Positions 8,525-16,845 of a DNA stretch of 64,000 bases are shown in pieces. A model generated the notes under the pieces. That model saw nothing but the letters and a program-made list of their open reading frames with translations. It was not told where the DNA came from and searched no databases. The position numbers and the translations under genes are program-made. The stretch's first letter is position 1. Every line of letters begins with the position of its first letter. Source of the DNA: RUG369 sp050949645 (GTDB lineage Bacteria > Planctomycetota > Planctomycetia > Pirellulales > Thermoguttaceae); assembly GCA_050949645.1 (NCBI GenBank), contig JBMNGC010000001.1:1-64000 (forward strand). Reading direction: 5' to 3'.

Positions 8525-10450
8525 TTATTCCGGGTTTTCGCGTAGGAACTGTTCGATAGCTTCCATGAACTCGTCGCCGTAGTTTCGGAGTTTTGCTTTT
8601 CCGACGCCGCTGACGTCGAGGAACTCTTCGGGCGTTCTCGGTTTGAGGCCGACCATGTCGACGAGCGTTTTGTCTGTGAAGACGATATAGGGCGGAACAT
8701 GCTCGGTTTTGGCGATTTCAAAGCGCAGGGTTCTCAAGAGTTCGAAGAGTCTGCGGTCGCGTCCTTTAAGCGTTTCCTTATCGTATGGTGGGACTAGGGG
8801 CCCGACCGACTTTCTCTTGCTCTTCGGTTCGGGGCGTTTCAGGACGGAGACTTTTCGCTGGCCGCGCATCACCTCCCAGCCCAGGGGCGAGACCTGTGGG
8901 ATAGGGAACTGAAAGTCGGGCGCGAGCGTCGCAATTCCCTGAGTTATCAGCGACTGAATAAGATGGCGCCAGTAGACCTTTCTCTTGTCTTTTCCGACGC
9001 CAAAGGTCGGCAGCTGGTCGTGCCCAAAGGCGAGGACTTTTTCTGTCGCGTCGCCGACGAGCACCGACGCAATGTGCGCGGCGCCGAAGCGGTTGCCGGT
9101 GCGCTGCATCGCGGAGAGCGCTTTCTGCGCGTCGATCGTCGCGTCGATCCGTTCCGCCGTTCCGACGCAGAGGTCGCACGTTCCGCAACGCGTCGCTGCA
9201 GGACGCTCCACGGCCTCGTCCTCGTCCTCTTGCGTTAAGTCGACGGGACGGTACGTCTCTCCGAAGTATTTCAGAAGATTAATGCGTCGGCATCCGTCGG
9301 CCTCGACAAACCGCACCATGTCGTTGAGCCGCTGTTCCGCCGCCTCGCGAGCGATCGGGTCCTCGTAGTCGTCGAGGAATCTGCGACGCAACGCGATATC
9401 CTGATATCCGTAAAACAACGCGCATCGCGCAGCCGCGCCGTCTCGTCCAGCGCGGCCCGTCTCCTGGTAGTAGCTTTCGACGTCCGCCGGGAGGTCGCCA
9501 TGGACGACGAAGCGGACGTTCGACTTGTCGATTCCCATTCCGAACGCAACGGTTGCGACGATGATCGGAGTCTCGTCGTTCGCGAACGCTTCCTGAACTT
9601 TCGCGCGCGCCTGGTCCGACATCCCGGCGTGATACGCCGCCGCTTTGTATCCGTTCGCGACAAGCGTCTTCGCGGTCTCCTCGACCTTCTTGCGCGTCGA
9701 ACGATAGACAATCCCCGATTCGTCCTTCACCTCGCTGAGGAAATCTAACAGCTGACGGTTAATGTTTTCTTTATAAGAGATCTGGTAAAATAGGTTGGGT
9801 CGGTCGAAGGAGGCGACGACGCAATATGGGTCGCGCAACTTGAGGGATTCCTTGACGTCGCGCCCGACCTGATCCGTTGCCGTGGCCGTGAAGGCGGCGA
9901 CCGGACATTCCGGGAAATTGTCGACGATTTGCCCGAGCTCGAGATAATCGTCCCGGAAATTATGGCCCCACTGGGAGATGCAGTGGGCTTCGTCGATTGC
10001 GAAAAATCCGAGCTCAACTCTTCGGAGCGACTCCTTAAAGCGCTCCGTTCCGAACCGTTCCGGGGAGACGTAGAGGAGCTTGAGCCTCCCACGATCAATT
10101 TCCTCCATGACGGAGCGCCATTCGTCATTTGTTGTCGTGGAGTTGATCGTCGCAGCGCTGATACCGCTTTTCTGCGCCGCGTCGACCTGGTCCTTCATGA
10201 GGGAGATAAGAGGACTTACGACGATACTCAAGCCTGGCGCCAGAATTGCAGGTAGTTGATAACAGAGCGATTTTCCGCCGCCCGTCGGCATCACGGCGAA
10301 GACGTCGCGACCATCGAGAATCGCGCGAACGATTTTCTCCTGGTTGGGCCTGAAGGAGTCGTAGCCAAAGACGTCGGCGAGCGCGCGATAAATCGGATCG
10401 TTCTCTTTGTCCTTTTTCGGCGTCGAGTCGTCTTGTGTGATCGTTTTCAT
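8525..10450 (-). CDS. recQ: ATP-dependent DNA helicase RecQ
   Basis: A 641-residue superfamily 2, 3'-5' helicase acting in recombinational repair and replication-fork rescue. Order of parts: Walker A MPTGGGKS (54-61); Walker B/DEAH box IDEAHCISQWGHNFRDDY near residue 150; motifs V and VI with YYQETGRAGRDG; the RQC zinc site CGTCDLC; the winged-helix region; and a C-terminal HRDC domain ending DVSGVGKAKLRNYG. Length and order match full bacterial RecQ. The canonical GHDFRP reads GHNFRD here, a small change. It is convergent with the restriction-modification gene and divergent from the mcsA-like gene, with no sign of an operon. Confidence 0.96.
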   Translation of the reverse strand: MKTITQDDSTPKKDKENDPIYRALADVFGYDSFRPNQEKIVRAILDGRDVFAVMPTGGGKSLCYQLPAILAPGLSIVVSPLISLMKDQVDAAQKSGISAATINSTTTNDEWRSVMEEIDRGRLKLLYVSPERFGTERFKESLRRVELGFFAIDEAHCISQWGHNFRDDYLELGQIVDNFPECPVAAFTATATDQVGRDVKESLKLRDPYCVVASFDRPNLFYQISYKENINRQLLDFLSEVKDESGIVYRSTRKKVEETAKTLVANGYKAAAYHAGMSDQARAKVQEAFANDETPIIVATVAFGMGIDKSNVRFVVHGDLPADVESYYQETGRAGRDGAAARCALFYGYQDIALRRRFLDDYEDPIAREAAEQRLNDMVRFVEADGCRRINLLKYFGETYRPVDLTQEDEDEAVERPAATRCGTCDLCVGTAERIDATIDAQKALSAMQRTGNRFGAAHIASVLVGDATEKVLAFGHDQLPTFGVGKDKRKVYWRHLIQSLITQGIATLAPDFQFPIPQVSPLGWEVMRGQRKVSVLKRPEPKSKRKSVGPLVPPYDKETLKGRDRRLFELLRTLRFEIAKTEHVPPYIVFTDKTLVDMVGLKPRTPEEFLDVSGVGKAKLRNYGDEFMEAIEQFLRENPE

Positions 10451-10568
10451 ACAAAGTTCGGATTTAAAAATGATGCGGAATGCAGGAGCTTGAGAGAGCC
10501 ATTATACACGCGTATTATGACCCTTCAATTCCAGATTGTTCGGGAGCGTTTTCGCGTTGATCTCGGTA

Positions 10569-10597
10569 TTGACCGTGGGCGTTATTTTTGCTAGAGT
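10569..10597 (+). promoter_or_regulatory. Sigma-70-type promoter for the mcsA-like gene
   Basis: TTGACC (10569-10574), a 17-base spacer and TAGAGT (10592-10597) lie about 155 bases before the mcsA-like ATG in the recQ-mcsA divergent region. Recognised by consensus only. Confidence 0.45.
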
Positions 10598-10752
10598 CGG
10601 ACGGTTCAGGTCTGTTAAAGAGGACGCTTTTTACCAGAATCTTCGTCCAGACATTCACAAGACGACGTCGTACGGTACAATTAGATATAGCTAGTTGACC
10701 TGGCTTGCCCAGATCAACAGAACCGTTTTCGAGGATAGAAGCAGGCTTTGCT

Positions 10753-11262
10753 ATGAAATGTCAAAAATGTAACAATCAAGCAGTATTTCATATTACCGAG
10801 ATGATTGACGCTCATCCGGTCGAGCTTCATTTTTGCTCCATGCACGCGGAAGAGTACCTTCGCCAGGAGGTCAATCCGCTTGATTCCCTCGTTGAAGGAT
10901 TTGATCTCAAGGAGGCGACCGACGATCTCATCAAGGAGGACTTTCACACCTGTCCCTGCTGCGGGAACGGTTTCCAGGATTTCCGCAAGACAAGGTTGCT
11001 CGGATGTCCGCGCGATTATCAGGAGTTCAAGGATAACCTTGAGCCGCTCCTTTTCGGGATCCAAGGTTCGACGGAGCATGTTGGCAAGCGGCCCGTTCGT
11101 GCGCTCGGGGGTTCCGACCTTGGTCCGAAGCTTGTTCGTCTGCGAACGCGGCTCGCCGACGCGGTCGAGTACGAAGACTACGAACGCGCGTCGGTTCTGC
11201 GCGACCAGATCGCCGAACTCGAGCGTACCGCGCTCGGCAACCCGCAGCAGCGCGCCAGTTAA
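10753..11262 (+). CDS. McsA-like zinc-finger protein with UvrB/UvrC motif
   Basis: A 169-residue cytoplasmic protein like McsA (CtsR-McsB partner) of Firmicutes and its planctomycete relatives. The N-terminal CQKCNNQAVFHI and later HFCSMH form one zinc site; CPCCGNGF and GCPRDY form the second. The C-terminal part (about 130-165) is a UVR motif, LRTRLADAVEYEDYERASVLRDQIAELE, a helical hairpin used for protein-protein contact. The ATG at 10753 starts directly with the zinc module; a longer frame adds only unconserved residues. No mcsB arginine kinase or clpC lies nearby, so a heat-shock role is inferred from family only. Confidence 0.8.
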   Translation: MKCQKCNNQAVFHITEMIDAHPVELHFCSMHAEEYLRQEVNPLDSLVEGFDLKEATDDLIKEDFHTCPCCGNGFQDFRKTRLLGCPRDYQEFKDNLEPLLFGIQGSTEHVGKRPVRALGGSDLGPKLVRLRTRLADAVEYEDYERASVLRDQIAELERTALGNPQQRAS

Positions 11263-11292
11263 CGCGTTCTTCGCCGTTCCACGTCTCTCCGC

Positions 11293-11841
11293 TTAGAATC
11301 CTCTCGAGACGTTGAAGTTTATATCGTCGGCGACTAGCCATTTTCCGTCGCCGTTGAGTCTCATTTCAACGGAATTGAAATCGACGAGGACCAAGAATTT
11401 CCCAGAGTCCCAAGGGGGCGACGAGAACCCGGAGGCGCTGCCCCTAAAGGAGATACGCGCACGAGGCGGCGAGGTCAGACGATTGACTTCGAGGATCTTG
11501 AAATTTGAGATTTTGACGCTCTCAATGGTAACCTTACTGAAATACATATTGACGGTGTTGATCACCGTCTCTGCGTTAGGCTCGACGTAACTGAGGAATT
11601 TTTCGCGATCGTTCTCACGCGCCGCCGCCGCCAATCGTCTGAGTGAGCTGCGGATATCTTTCTCGTCCGTTCGGACGACGTACACGCATAGCGCGCCGAT
11701 GAGAATTGTTAGGATCGCCGTCCCGATCCCGACCTTCATATAGACTCTCTTATTCGTCCCCGTGGCGACGGCGTAGCCCGTGAAGCCGAGCGCCGTCGCG
11801 ATCAGAAGCCACACCAGAAAGTTGGTCGTGAGCAAATTCAT
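11293..11841 (-). CDS. Two-TM membrane protein of unknown function (paralogue B)
   Basis: 182 residues. Two N-terminal membrane helices (about 7-27 and 34-56) are followed by a helical stretch and a beta-rich domain of about 110 residues resembling NTF2/SnoaL-like folds in pattern (helices, then strands ending in GDGKWLVADDINF). It shares layout and local pattern with the gene just upstream: VKISNFKILEV...PPRARISF here against IRKIELEELQV...PPRATLSF there. The two are therefore probably tandem duplicates. It is the last gene of an operon headed by a Tat-exported oxidoreductase; function is unknown. Confidence 0.7.
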   Translation of the reverse strand: MNLLTTNFLVWLLIATALGFTGYAVATGTNKRVYMKVGIGTAILTILIGALCVYVVRTDEKDIRSSLRRLAAAARENDREKFLSYVEPNAETVINTVNMYFSKVTIESVKISNFKILEVNRLTSPPRARISFRGSASGFSSPPWDSGKFLVLVDFNSVEMRLNGDGKWLVADDINFNVSRGF

Positions 11842-11850
11842 CAGTTTTTC

Positions 11851-12435
11851 CTATATCGACGTTGTTTTAACAGAATATCTGTCCTGAACGCGCCACTTTC
11901 CATCCTGTTCTCGCCGCAATTCGACGCTCTCGACTTCGAGCTCGACCTTGTATGGGAGCCGTAGCATCGTCGGCCAGACGTCGGCGGTTCCGGTCGCGAC
12001 GCATTGGAAAGAAAGGGTCGCGCGCGGCGGCTTTTCGTCGAGCGTGAGTTCGTCGACCTGCAGTTCTTCGAGTTCGATCTTCCTGATCTTTATCGCGTTG
12101 CGATTATTTTCGAGAATGGCCAGCGTTCTCGGGGCGTTTTCTGAAATAAACTCCTCTGCGCGTTCATAGTCGTTCTCTTCAAAGGCGAGGCGGAGCTCTT
12201 CGATCATTTCGACAAGTTCCTGCCGCGCCTTTTTTTCCGCCGCGTCGCGCTGCTGGCGGTGGGATTCCGCCGCGCCCCATTGCGCGATTCCCAAGAACGC
12301 CGCCGCGACGGCGACGACGAGGATCCACGCCGCGCGATTGTTTTTAACGAGCGAGGAGGCCGCGTGAAAAACAATCGCCGAGATCAGCGCTAAGATCGCG
12401 CAGCACGCCGCGACGACTGCGTAGGGAGAGTTCAT
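11851..12435 (-). CDS. Two-TM membrane protein of unknown function (paralogue A)
   Basis: 194 residues from the ATG at 12435, which overlaps the oxidoreductase stop as ATGA. A longer frame reaching into that gene is unlikely. Two membrane helices (about 5-28 and 35-53) precede a charged helix (QQRDAAEKKARQELVEMIEE) and a C-terminal beta-rich domain ending EQDGKWRVQDRYSVK. The last part has the shape of a small SnoaL/DUF4878-like domain, without clear catalytic residues. Its neighbour 9 bases downstream is a likely paralogue. The coupled start implies expression with the oxidoreductase. Confidence 0.72.
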   Translation of the reverse strand: MNSPYAVVAACCAILALISAIVFHAASSLVKNNRAAWILVVAVAAAFLGIAQWGAAESHRQQRDAAEKKARQELVEMIEELRLAFEENDYERAEEFISENAPRTLAILENNRNAIKIRKIELEELQVDELTLDEKPPRATLSFQCVATGTADVWPTMLRLPYKVELEVESVELRREQDGKWRVQDRYSVKTTSI

Positions 12436-13802
12436 GGGTGAATCCACGGCGAGCGGTATTCTCGAGCGAGCAGGGCGTTTGCTTCGTCGTCGCCGCGAAT
12501 CATACCGGCTTCGGGGTCCCATTCAAGGGCGCGTCCGAGCTGCATCGAGAGGTTGCCAAGGATGCAGCAGATCGTTGAGATCGCGCCTTCTTCAATATCG
12601 CTTCGGGGTCGACCGCGGTCGGCGATTCTAGCGAGGAGGTCGCGCATGTGGTTGCGGATCGCTTCGGCGCATTGCAGTTCGAGGCCCGGTTCTTTCTTAT
12701 CCTGGGGATACAACTCGGTCTCGTCGACATAATTCGCGCTTTCGACCTCGTCGGAGTAGTATTTATTGAAGTCGTACCCGAAGACGCTTGCCTTGAGGAG
12801 ACCGTGTTCGCCGTAGAAATATCCGCCCCACGGATGGCGACGGTCCGGGATTTCAGACCAGTCGCGGTGATCCCATATCACCTCCATATCGCCGTAGTCG
12901 AAGATAACCGTCTGCGTGTCGCTGCGGTTGAAGGTCCCTCCGCGCTTGATATACTGGCCGCCCGCGGAGAAGATCCGCTTGGGGTATCCCAGATCGAGCA
13001 ACCATCGCGCCATGTCGAACATGTGGACGCCCATGTCGCCGAGCGTGCCGTTGCCGTACTCCATGAAGCCGCGCCATCCTCTTCGCAACGCGGGGTAGAA
13101 GGGGAGCTTCGGCGCTGGTCCGCACCACATATCGAAATCGAAACCGTCGGGGACGGGGGTCGGCTCCAATTTTGCGGGCGCGCCCGGTCCGCCATAGTAG
13201 CTGTAGATTTTAACCTGTCCGACGCGTCCGAGCTTGCCGGAATCGATGAAGAGCTCTTTCGCGCGACGGAGGTGCGTCGTGCTGCGTCGCTGCATTCCGA
13301 CCTGCACGACGGCGCCATTTTCACGCGCCGTCTCGAGCATCGCGAGCGATTCTTTAATATCGACGGAGATCGGCTTCTGCACGTAGACGTCGCAGCCCGC
13401 CTTGACGGCGTCGATCATGTTCAGCGCGTGCCAATGATCGGGCGTTGCGATGAGTACGAGGTCAAGATTTGCCTCTTTGAGCATCTCGCGATAATCGTTG
13501 AATTTCATCGGCTCGCGACCCTCTTGTCGCTCGGCGACGCGCGCGGCCGAATTATCGAGCGCTTGCCTGTCGACGTCGCAGAGCGCGACGACGTTGATAG
13601 CGTAGGGCGTATCCTCTTCCGCGCCGACTTGCATGAGATGATAAAGGTCGACGTTTCCGTACCAGCCGGTTCCGATCAGTCCAGTTCGTAGCGTTTTTTT
13701 CGTCGCGTTTTCAGGCGCTGGCGTCTCGGCGCGCGCGATCGGGGCGCTCGTTGCGGAGACGGCGGCTAACCCTGCGAGTTTAATGAAATTGCGTCTTTTC
13801 AT
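12432..13802 (-). CDS. Tat-exported Gfo/Idh/MocA-family oxidoreductase
   Basis: 456 residues. A twin-arginine signal, MKRRNFIKLAGLAAVSATSA, sends the folded, cofactor-loaded enzyme to the periplasm. The Rossmann start is LRTGLIGTGWYGNVDL, followed by the family motif LIATPDHWHALNMIDAVKAGCDVYVQKPI, in which the EKP lysine signature reads QKP. Members act on sugars, inositols or related alcohols with NAD(P). Planctomycetes carry many secreted copies of unknown substrate. I chose the ATG at 13802 because AGGAGAG precedes it and it starts exactly at the Tat motif. Two small membrane genes follow, the first overlapping by 4 bases. Confidence 0.93.
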   Translation of the reverse strand: MKRRNFIKLAGLAAVSATSAPIARAETPAPENATKKTLRTGLIGTGWYGNVDLYHLMQVGAEEDTPYAINVVALCDVDRQALDNSAARVAERQEGREPMKFNDYREMLKEANLDLVLIATPDHWHALNMIDAVKAGCDVYVQKPISVDIKESLAMLETARENGAVVQVGMQRRSTTHLRRAKELFIDSGKLGRVGQVKIYSYYGGPGAPAKLEPTPVPDGFDFDMWCGPAPKLPFYPALRRGWRGFMEYGNGTLGDMGVHMFDMARWLLDLGYPKRIFSAGGQYIKRGGTFNRSDTQTVIFDYGDMEVIWDHRDWSEIPDRRHPWGGYFYGEHGLLKASVFGYDFNKYYSDEVESANYVDETELYPQDKKEPGLELQCAEAIRNHMRDLLARIADRGRPRSDIEEGAISTICCILGNLSMQLGRALEWDPEAGMIRGDDEANALLAREYRSPWIHP

Positions 13803-14222
13803 GATCTTAACTCTCCTCTTTGCAGTTCGGCGAACCATTGCGATTTCGCTTGAAGGCTCGAATTGCTAACGGAACTCACACGGGATCAATTGTATCGAAA
13901 AAAACAGACCCGGGCAATATTTCTGAAAAAGACTGGATTTTTTTGAAATGCTAGTCACAATAAAAGGCGAGCGGACGCAACGAAAAAATGGCGCTTGACC
14001 GGCGTTCTGGCAAGCTGGCGAGACTTTAACGACAAAGCGCTTTAAAGTCGTATTTTCCCGATCGAAAGGTTCGCTGAAGAATTTTTTGATATTGACTGCC
14101 GACGGCATAATCTGCAAGCAGGATTATAGCCGTTTGATTGCGCGCGTCGTCGGCGTAGCGCCATAAGAGTGACCCCCGACCTGCGCGAAGCGCATTCTGA
14201 GTCAGGAAGGATATACAGAAAA
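13803..14222. promoter_or_regulatory. Divergent intergenic region with perfect inverted repeat
   Basis: 420 bases between the divergently transcribed oxidoreductase and MurE-like genes. They hold a perfect 8-base inverted repeat, GACTTTAA (14022-14029) and TTAAAGTC (14042-14049), with a 12-base spacer. It could be a regulator site, and no T-tract follows. I see no gene here. Confidence 0.4.
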
Positions 14223-15734
14223 ATGACGATCAAGATCAAAGACGACGTTCACGTCATGCTTTCGACGATTCTCGAAGGAGCCAATCCTTCGCCCTACCGC
14301 GACGCGGAGGTCGTTCTTTGCGGAAAGGACGCAAGCGAGTCCCTTTCCGACGGTCTCTTTATCTGCTTTGACCAGGACCCAGAATCGGCGAAAAAGTCGG
14401 TCGAGACGGCGGCGTCGAATGGCGCGATCCGCGCGATCGTCGCTCATTCGCTCCAGGACTCTTTCCAGTCCTTTGAAGGGCTCGAACTCATCTTTGTCGA
14501 CGAACCGCGCGCGGTCTATGCGGTTGCATGTCAGGCGTTTCGAGGGTTCCCCGGTCGCAAGCTGCGCCTGATCGGGATCACCGGGACGGCGGGTAAGACG
14601 TCGTTGTCCTATGTTCTCGGCGGCGTTCTGGCGGAAGCGGGGATGAAGTGCGGTCTTGTCGGTTCCCTGGGCGTCTACGACGGTCAGACGCTTCGGTCGG
14701 CGCGTCAAACGACTCCGGAGCCCGATGAACTCGCGAAGCTTCTCGAGGAGATGGTCGCCGCCGGATGCGTCGGGGCGATCATTGAAACGTCGTCGGTCGC
14801 GCTTGCGGAGAAACGCCTCGCGGGGCTTGAACTTGACGCGGCGCTCCTCACGAATATCCGACGCGATCACCTTGATTACCATGGGACGGTCGACGCTTAT
14901 CGACGCACGAAGATGACGATTTTCGACTATCTTAAACCCGACGGGATCGCGATCTGCAACGTAGACGATCGCGTTACGGAGGCGGCGATGCATTTGATCG
15001 ATCGGCCCGTCCTGACCGTGGGGATCCAGCCGACCGCGTGTTCGGTCTCGGGCACCCCTGTGGAGCGCAGCAAGGGCGAGCAGACCTTCTACGTTTCGGC
15101 GGGCTCCGACGCGGTTCCGTTCTGTACGAAGGTGATCGGTAAGTCGCACGTTTATAACTGCCTTGAAGCGTCGGCGCTTGCGCTTTCGTGGAATATCGAT
15201 CTTAGGACGTCGGCGCGCGGGGTCGAACGCGTGGAATACATTCCCGGTCGGATGGAGCGAATCGACTGCGGTCAGGCGTTCGGCGTCTTTCTCGATCGTT
15301 CGACGACGTCCCATTCGCTCGCCGAAGCGTTGGAGACGCTCAGGAGCGTGACGACGGGTATCATTTATTGCGTGCTTTGCGCGCCCGGAGATCGGGATCG
15401 CACCAAGCGCCAGCTCATGGCGGTCGCGGCGGAGTCGCACGCGGACGTGTGCGTCGTCACTAGCGGCAACCTTCCAGAATCGCAGAGCGAGGAAACGCTC
15501 AACGACCTTCGGCGCGGGTTCTCGAACAAAAGCGTCTATCACGACATACCGGACCGACGCAAGGCGATTGCGTGGGCGCTCACCCAGGCGGGGCTTGAAG
15601 ACTCAGTGCTCGTCGTTGGCCAGGACGTCTCGACGCTCGAGCCGATCAATGAGTACTTCGTGCCGGATCGACAGTTTATACGCGACTGGCTCTATGAAAA
15701 CCAGCCGAGCGCGGAGTCGTATTGGTACAACTGA
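14223..15734 (+). CDS. MurE-like Mur ligase with altered substrate motifs
   Basis: About 503 residues. It has the three-domain layout of UDP-MurNAc-L-Ala-D-Glu ligases: an N-terminal domain; a central ATPase with ITGTAGKTS; TNIRRDHLDYHGTVDAY and the K of RRTKMTIFDYL; and a C-terminal domain with PGRMERI and GDRDRTKRQLM. Hallmarks of true MurE are changed. The DNPR motif that reads diaminopimelate is SGNLPES, EVSSHAL reads ETSSVAL, and DYAHTPDAL reads DRSTTSHSL. It is therefore a diverged paralogue that may add another amino acid or act on another UDP-muramyl-like substrate. The ATG at 14223 lies after AGGAAGG at long spacing; a GTG at 14169 is an alternative start. No other mur gene is nearby. 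Confidence 0.8.
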   Translation: MTIKIKDDVHVMLSTILEGANPSPYRDAEVVLCGKDASESLSDGLFICFDQDPESAKKSVETAASNGAIRAIVAHSLQDSFQSFEGLELIFVDEPRAVYAVACQAFRGFPGRKLRLIGITGTAGKTSLSYVLGGVLAEAGMKCGLVGSLGVYDGQTLRSARQTTPEPDELAKLLEEMVAAGCVGAIIETSSVALAEKRLAGLELDAALLTNIRRDHLDYHGTVDAYRRTKMTIFDYLKPDGIAICNVDDRVTEAAMHLIDRPVLTVGIQPTACSVSGTPVERSKGEQTFYVSAGSDAVPFCTKVIGKSHVYNCLEASALALSWNIDLRTSARGVERVEYIPGRMERIDCGQAFGVFLDRSTTSHSLAEALETLRSVTTGIIYCVLCAPGDRDRTKRQLMAVAAESHADVCVVTSGNLPESQSEETLNDLRRGFSNKSVYHDIPDRRKAIAWALTQAGLEDSVLVVGQDVSTLEPINEYFVPDRQFIRDWLYENQPSAESYWYN

Positions 15735-15763
15735 GCGCGTCGTAGTCGCGCGGATTTTTAGCG

Positions 15764-15800
15764 GTCGCGATCCTCGTTTTCGATGGTCGCGACTTTTTTT
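15764..15800 (+). terminator. Rho-independent terminator after the MurE-like gene
   Basis: GTCGCGA (15764-15770) pairs with TCGCGAC (15787-15793), followed directly by seven T. Confidence 0.65.
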
Positions 15801-15829
15801 GTCGACCGCGTTGCGCCGAGCTCCGGGGA

Positions 15830-15857
15830 TTGTTAAAAGGACGTTTTGTCCTATAAT
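15830..15857 (+). promoter_or_regulatory. Promoter for purC
   Basis: TTGTTA (15830-15835), a 16-base spacer and a perfect TATAAT (15852-15857), about 80 bases before purC. Confidence 0.6.
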
Positions 15858-15939
15858 GCGTTCGTTATTATCGACGCGGCGCCGAGCGAGAGGTCTTGCC
15901 CGACGTTTTGCGTTTTCCTACACGTAGAGGGCGACAAAA

Positions 15940-16827
15940 ATGAACGCTAACGTTGTGTTGAAGACGTCAATTCCGGGTATGACTCCAAAATGCGGCAAGG
16001 TCCGCGACGTCTATGATTTCGGCGACAAACTTCTTCTCGTAAGTACCGACCGCATCAGCGCGTTCGACTGGGTTTTACCCTGCGGCGTGCCCGATAAAGG
16101 CAAGACGCTCAATCAGACGGCGGCGTTCTGGTTCGAGACCCACGGCGTTCCGAATCACGTTATCACAACGGACGTTTCACAAGTTCCCTTTCCCGACGGG
16201 ACCGATCTCCATCAGTTCGAAGGGCGCTCCGTCTTCTGCAAGAAGACGAAGGTCGTCATGATTGAGTGCATCGTTCGCGGTTATCTTGCGGGCTCAGGGT
16301 GGAAGGAATATCAGGAGTCGGAAACGGTTTGCGGGATCAAGCTTCCGAGCGGTCTTGTCGAGAGCGCGAAGCTGCCCGAGCCGATCTTTACGCCGTCGAC
16401 GAAAGCGACGGAAGGTCACGACGAGAATATCTCCTTTGAAGAGTGCGCGGATATCGTCGGCACGGAGGTCGCGTCGAAACTTCGCGACATGTCGCTCGAC
16501 GTTTTCCAGCGCGGGAGCGATTTCGCGGCGAGTCGCGGGATCATCGTTGCGGATACGAAATTCGAATTCGGGTTCGACGAGGACGGGGAACTTATTCTCA
16601 TCGACGAAGTCCTCACGCCAGACTCTTCGCGATTCTGGCCCGCCGATCTCTACAGTCCCGGCAAGAGTCAGCCGTCCTTCGACAAGCAGTTTGTCCGCGA
16701 CTGGCTGCTGCAGTCGGACTGGGACCGCAACTCGACGCCGCCTGTTCTTCCGGACGACGTTATTCTCAAGACGCGGGAGAAATACCTCGACGCGTTCGAA
16801 CGCCTTACCGGTCGCAAACTTACCTGA
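15940..16827 (+). CDS. purC: Phosphoribosylaminoimidazole-succinocarboxamide synthase
   Basis: A 295-residue SAICAR synthase, which joins CAIR and aspartate with ATP in purine synthesis. Signatures: GKVRDVYDFGDKLLLVSTDRISAFD near the N-terminus, VECIVRGYLAGSGW-type motif (IECIVRGYLAGSGWKEY), STKATEGHDENI, and the metal/substrate motif FEFGFDEDGELILIDEVLTPDSSRFW. Length fits the longer, ADE1-like form. GAGGG stands before the ATG. The M50 protease gene starts 18 bases after its stop and may be co-transcribed. Confidence 0.97.
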   Translation: MNANVVLKTSIPGMTPKCGKVRDVYDFGDKLLLVSTDRISAFDWVLPCGVPDKGKTLNQTAAFWFETHGVPNHVITTDVSQVPFPDGTDLHQFEGRSVFCKKTKVVMIECIVRGYLAGSGWKEYQESETVCGIKLPSGLVESAKLPEPIFTPSTKATEGHDENISFEECADIVGTEVASKLRDMSLDVFQRGSDFAASRGIIVADTKFEFGFDEDGELILIDEVLTPDSSRFWPADLYSPGKSQPSFDKQFVRDWLLQSDWDRNSTPPVLPDDVILKTREKYLDAFERLTGRKLT

Positions 16828-16845
16828 GCGAGCTCACGAGGGTTT

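Noticed and set aside
12648..13691. Long plus-strand open frame opposite the oxidoreductase
   Set aside because: It is an antisense shadow of a GC-rich gene with a firm family match; its translation shows no domain and no ribosome site.
14202..15542. 446-codon minus-strand frame opposite the MurE-like ligase
   Set aside because: Arg-rich antisense shadow; the plus-strand protein has clear Mur ligase motifs.
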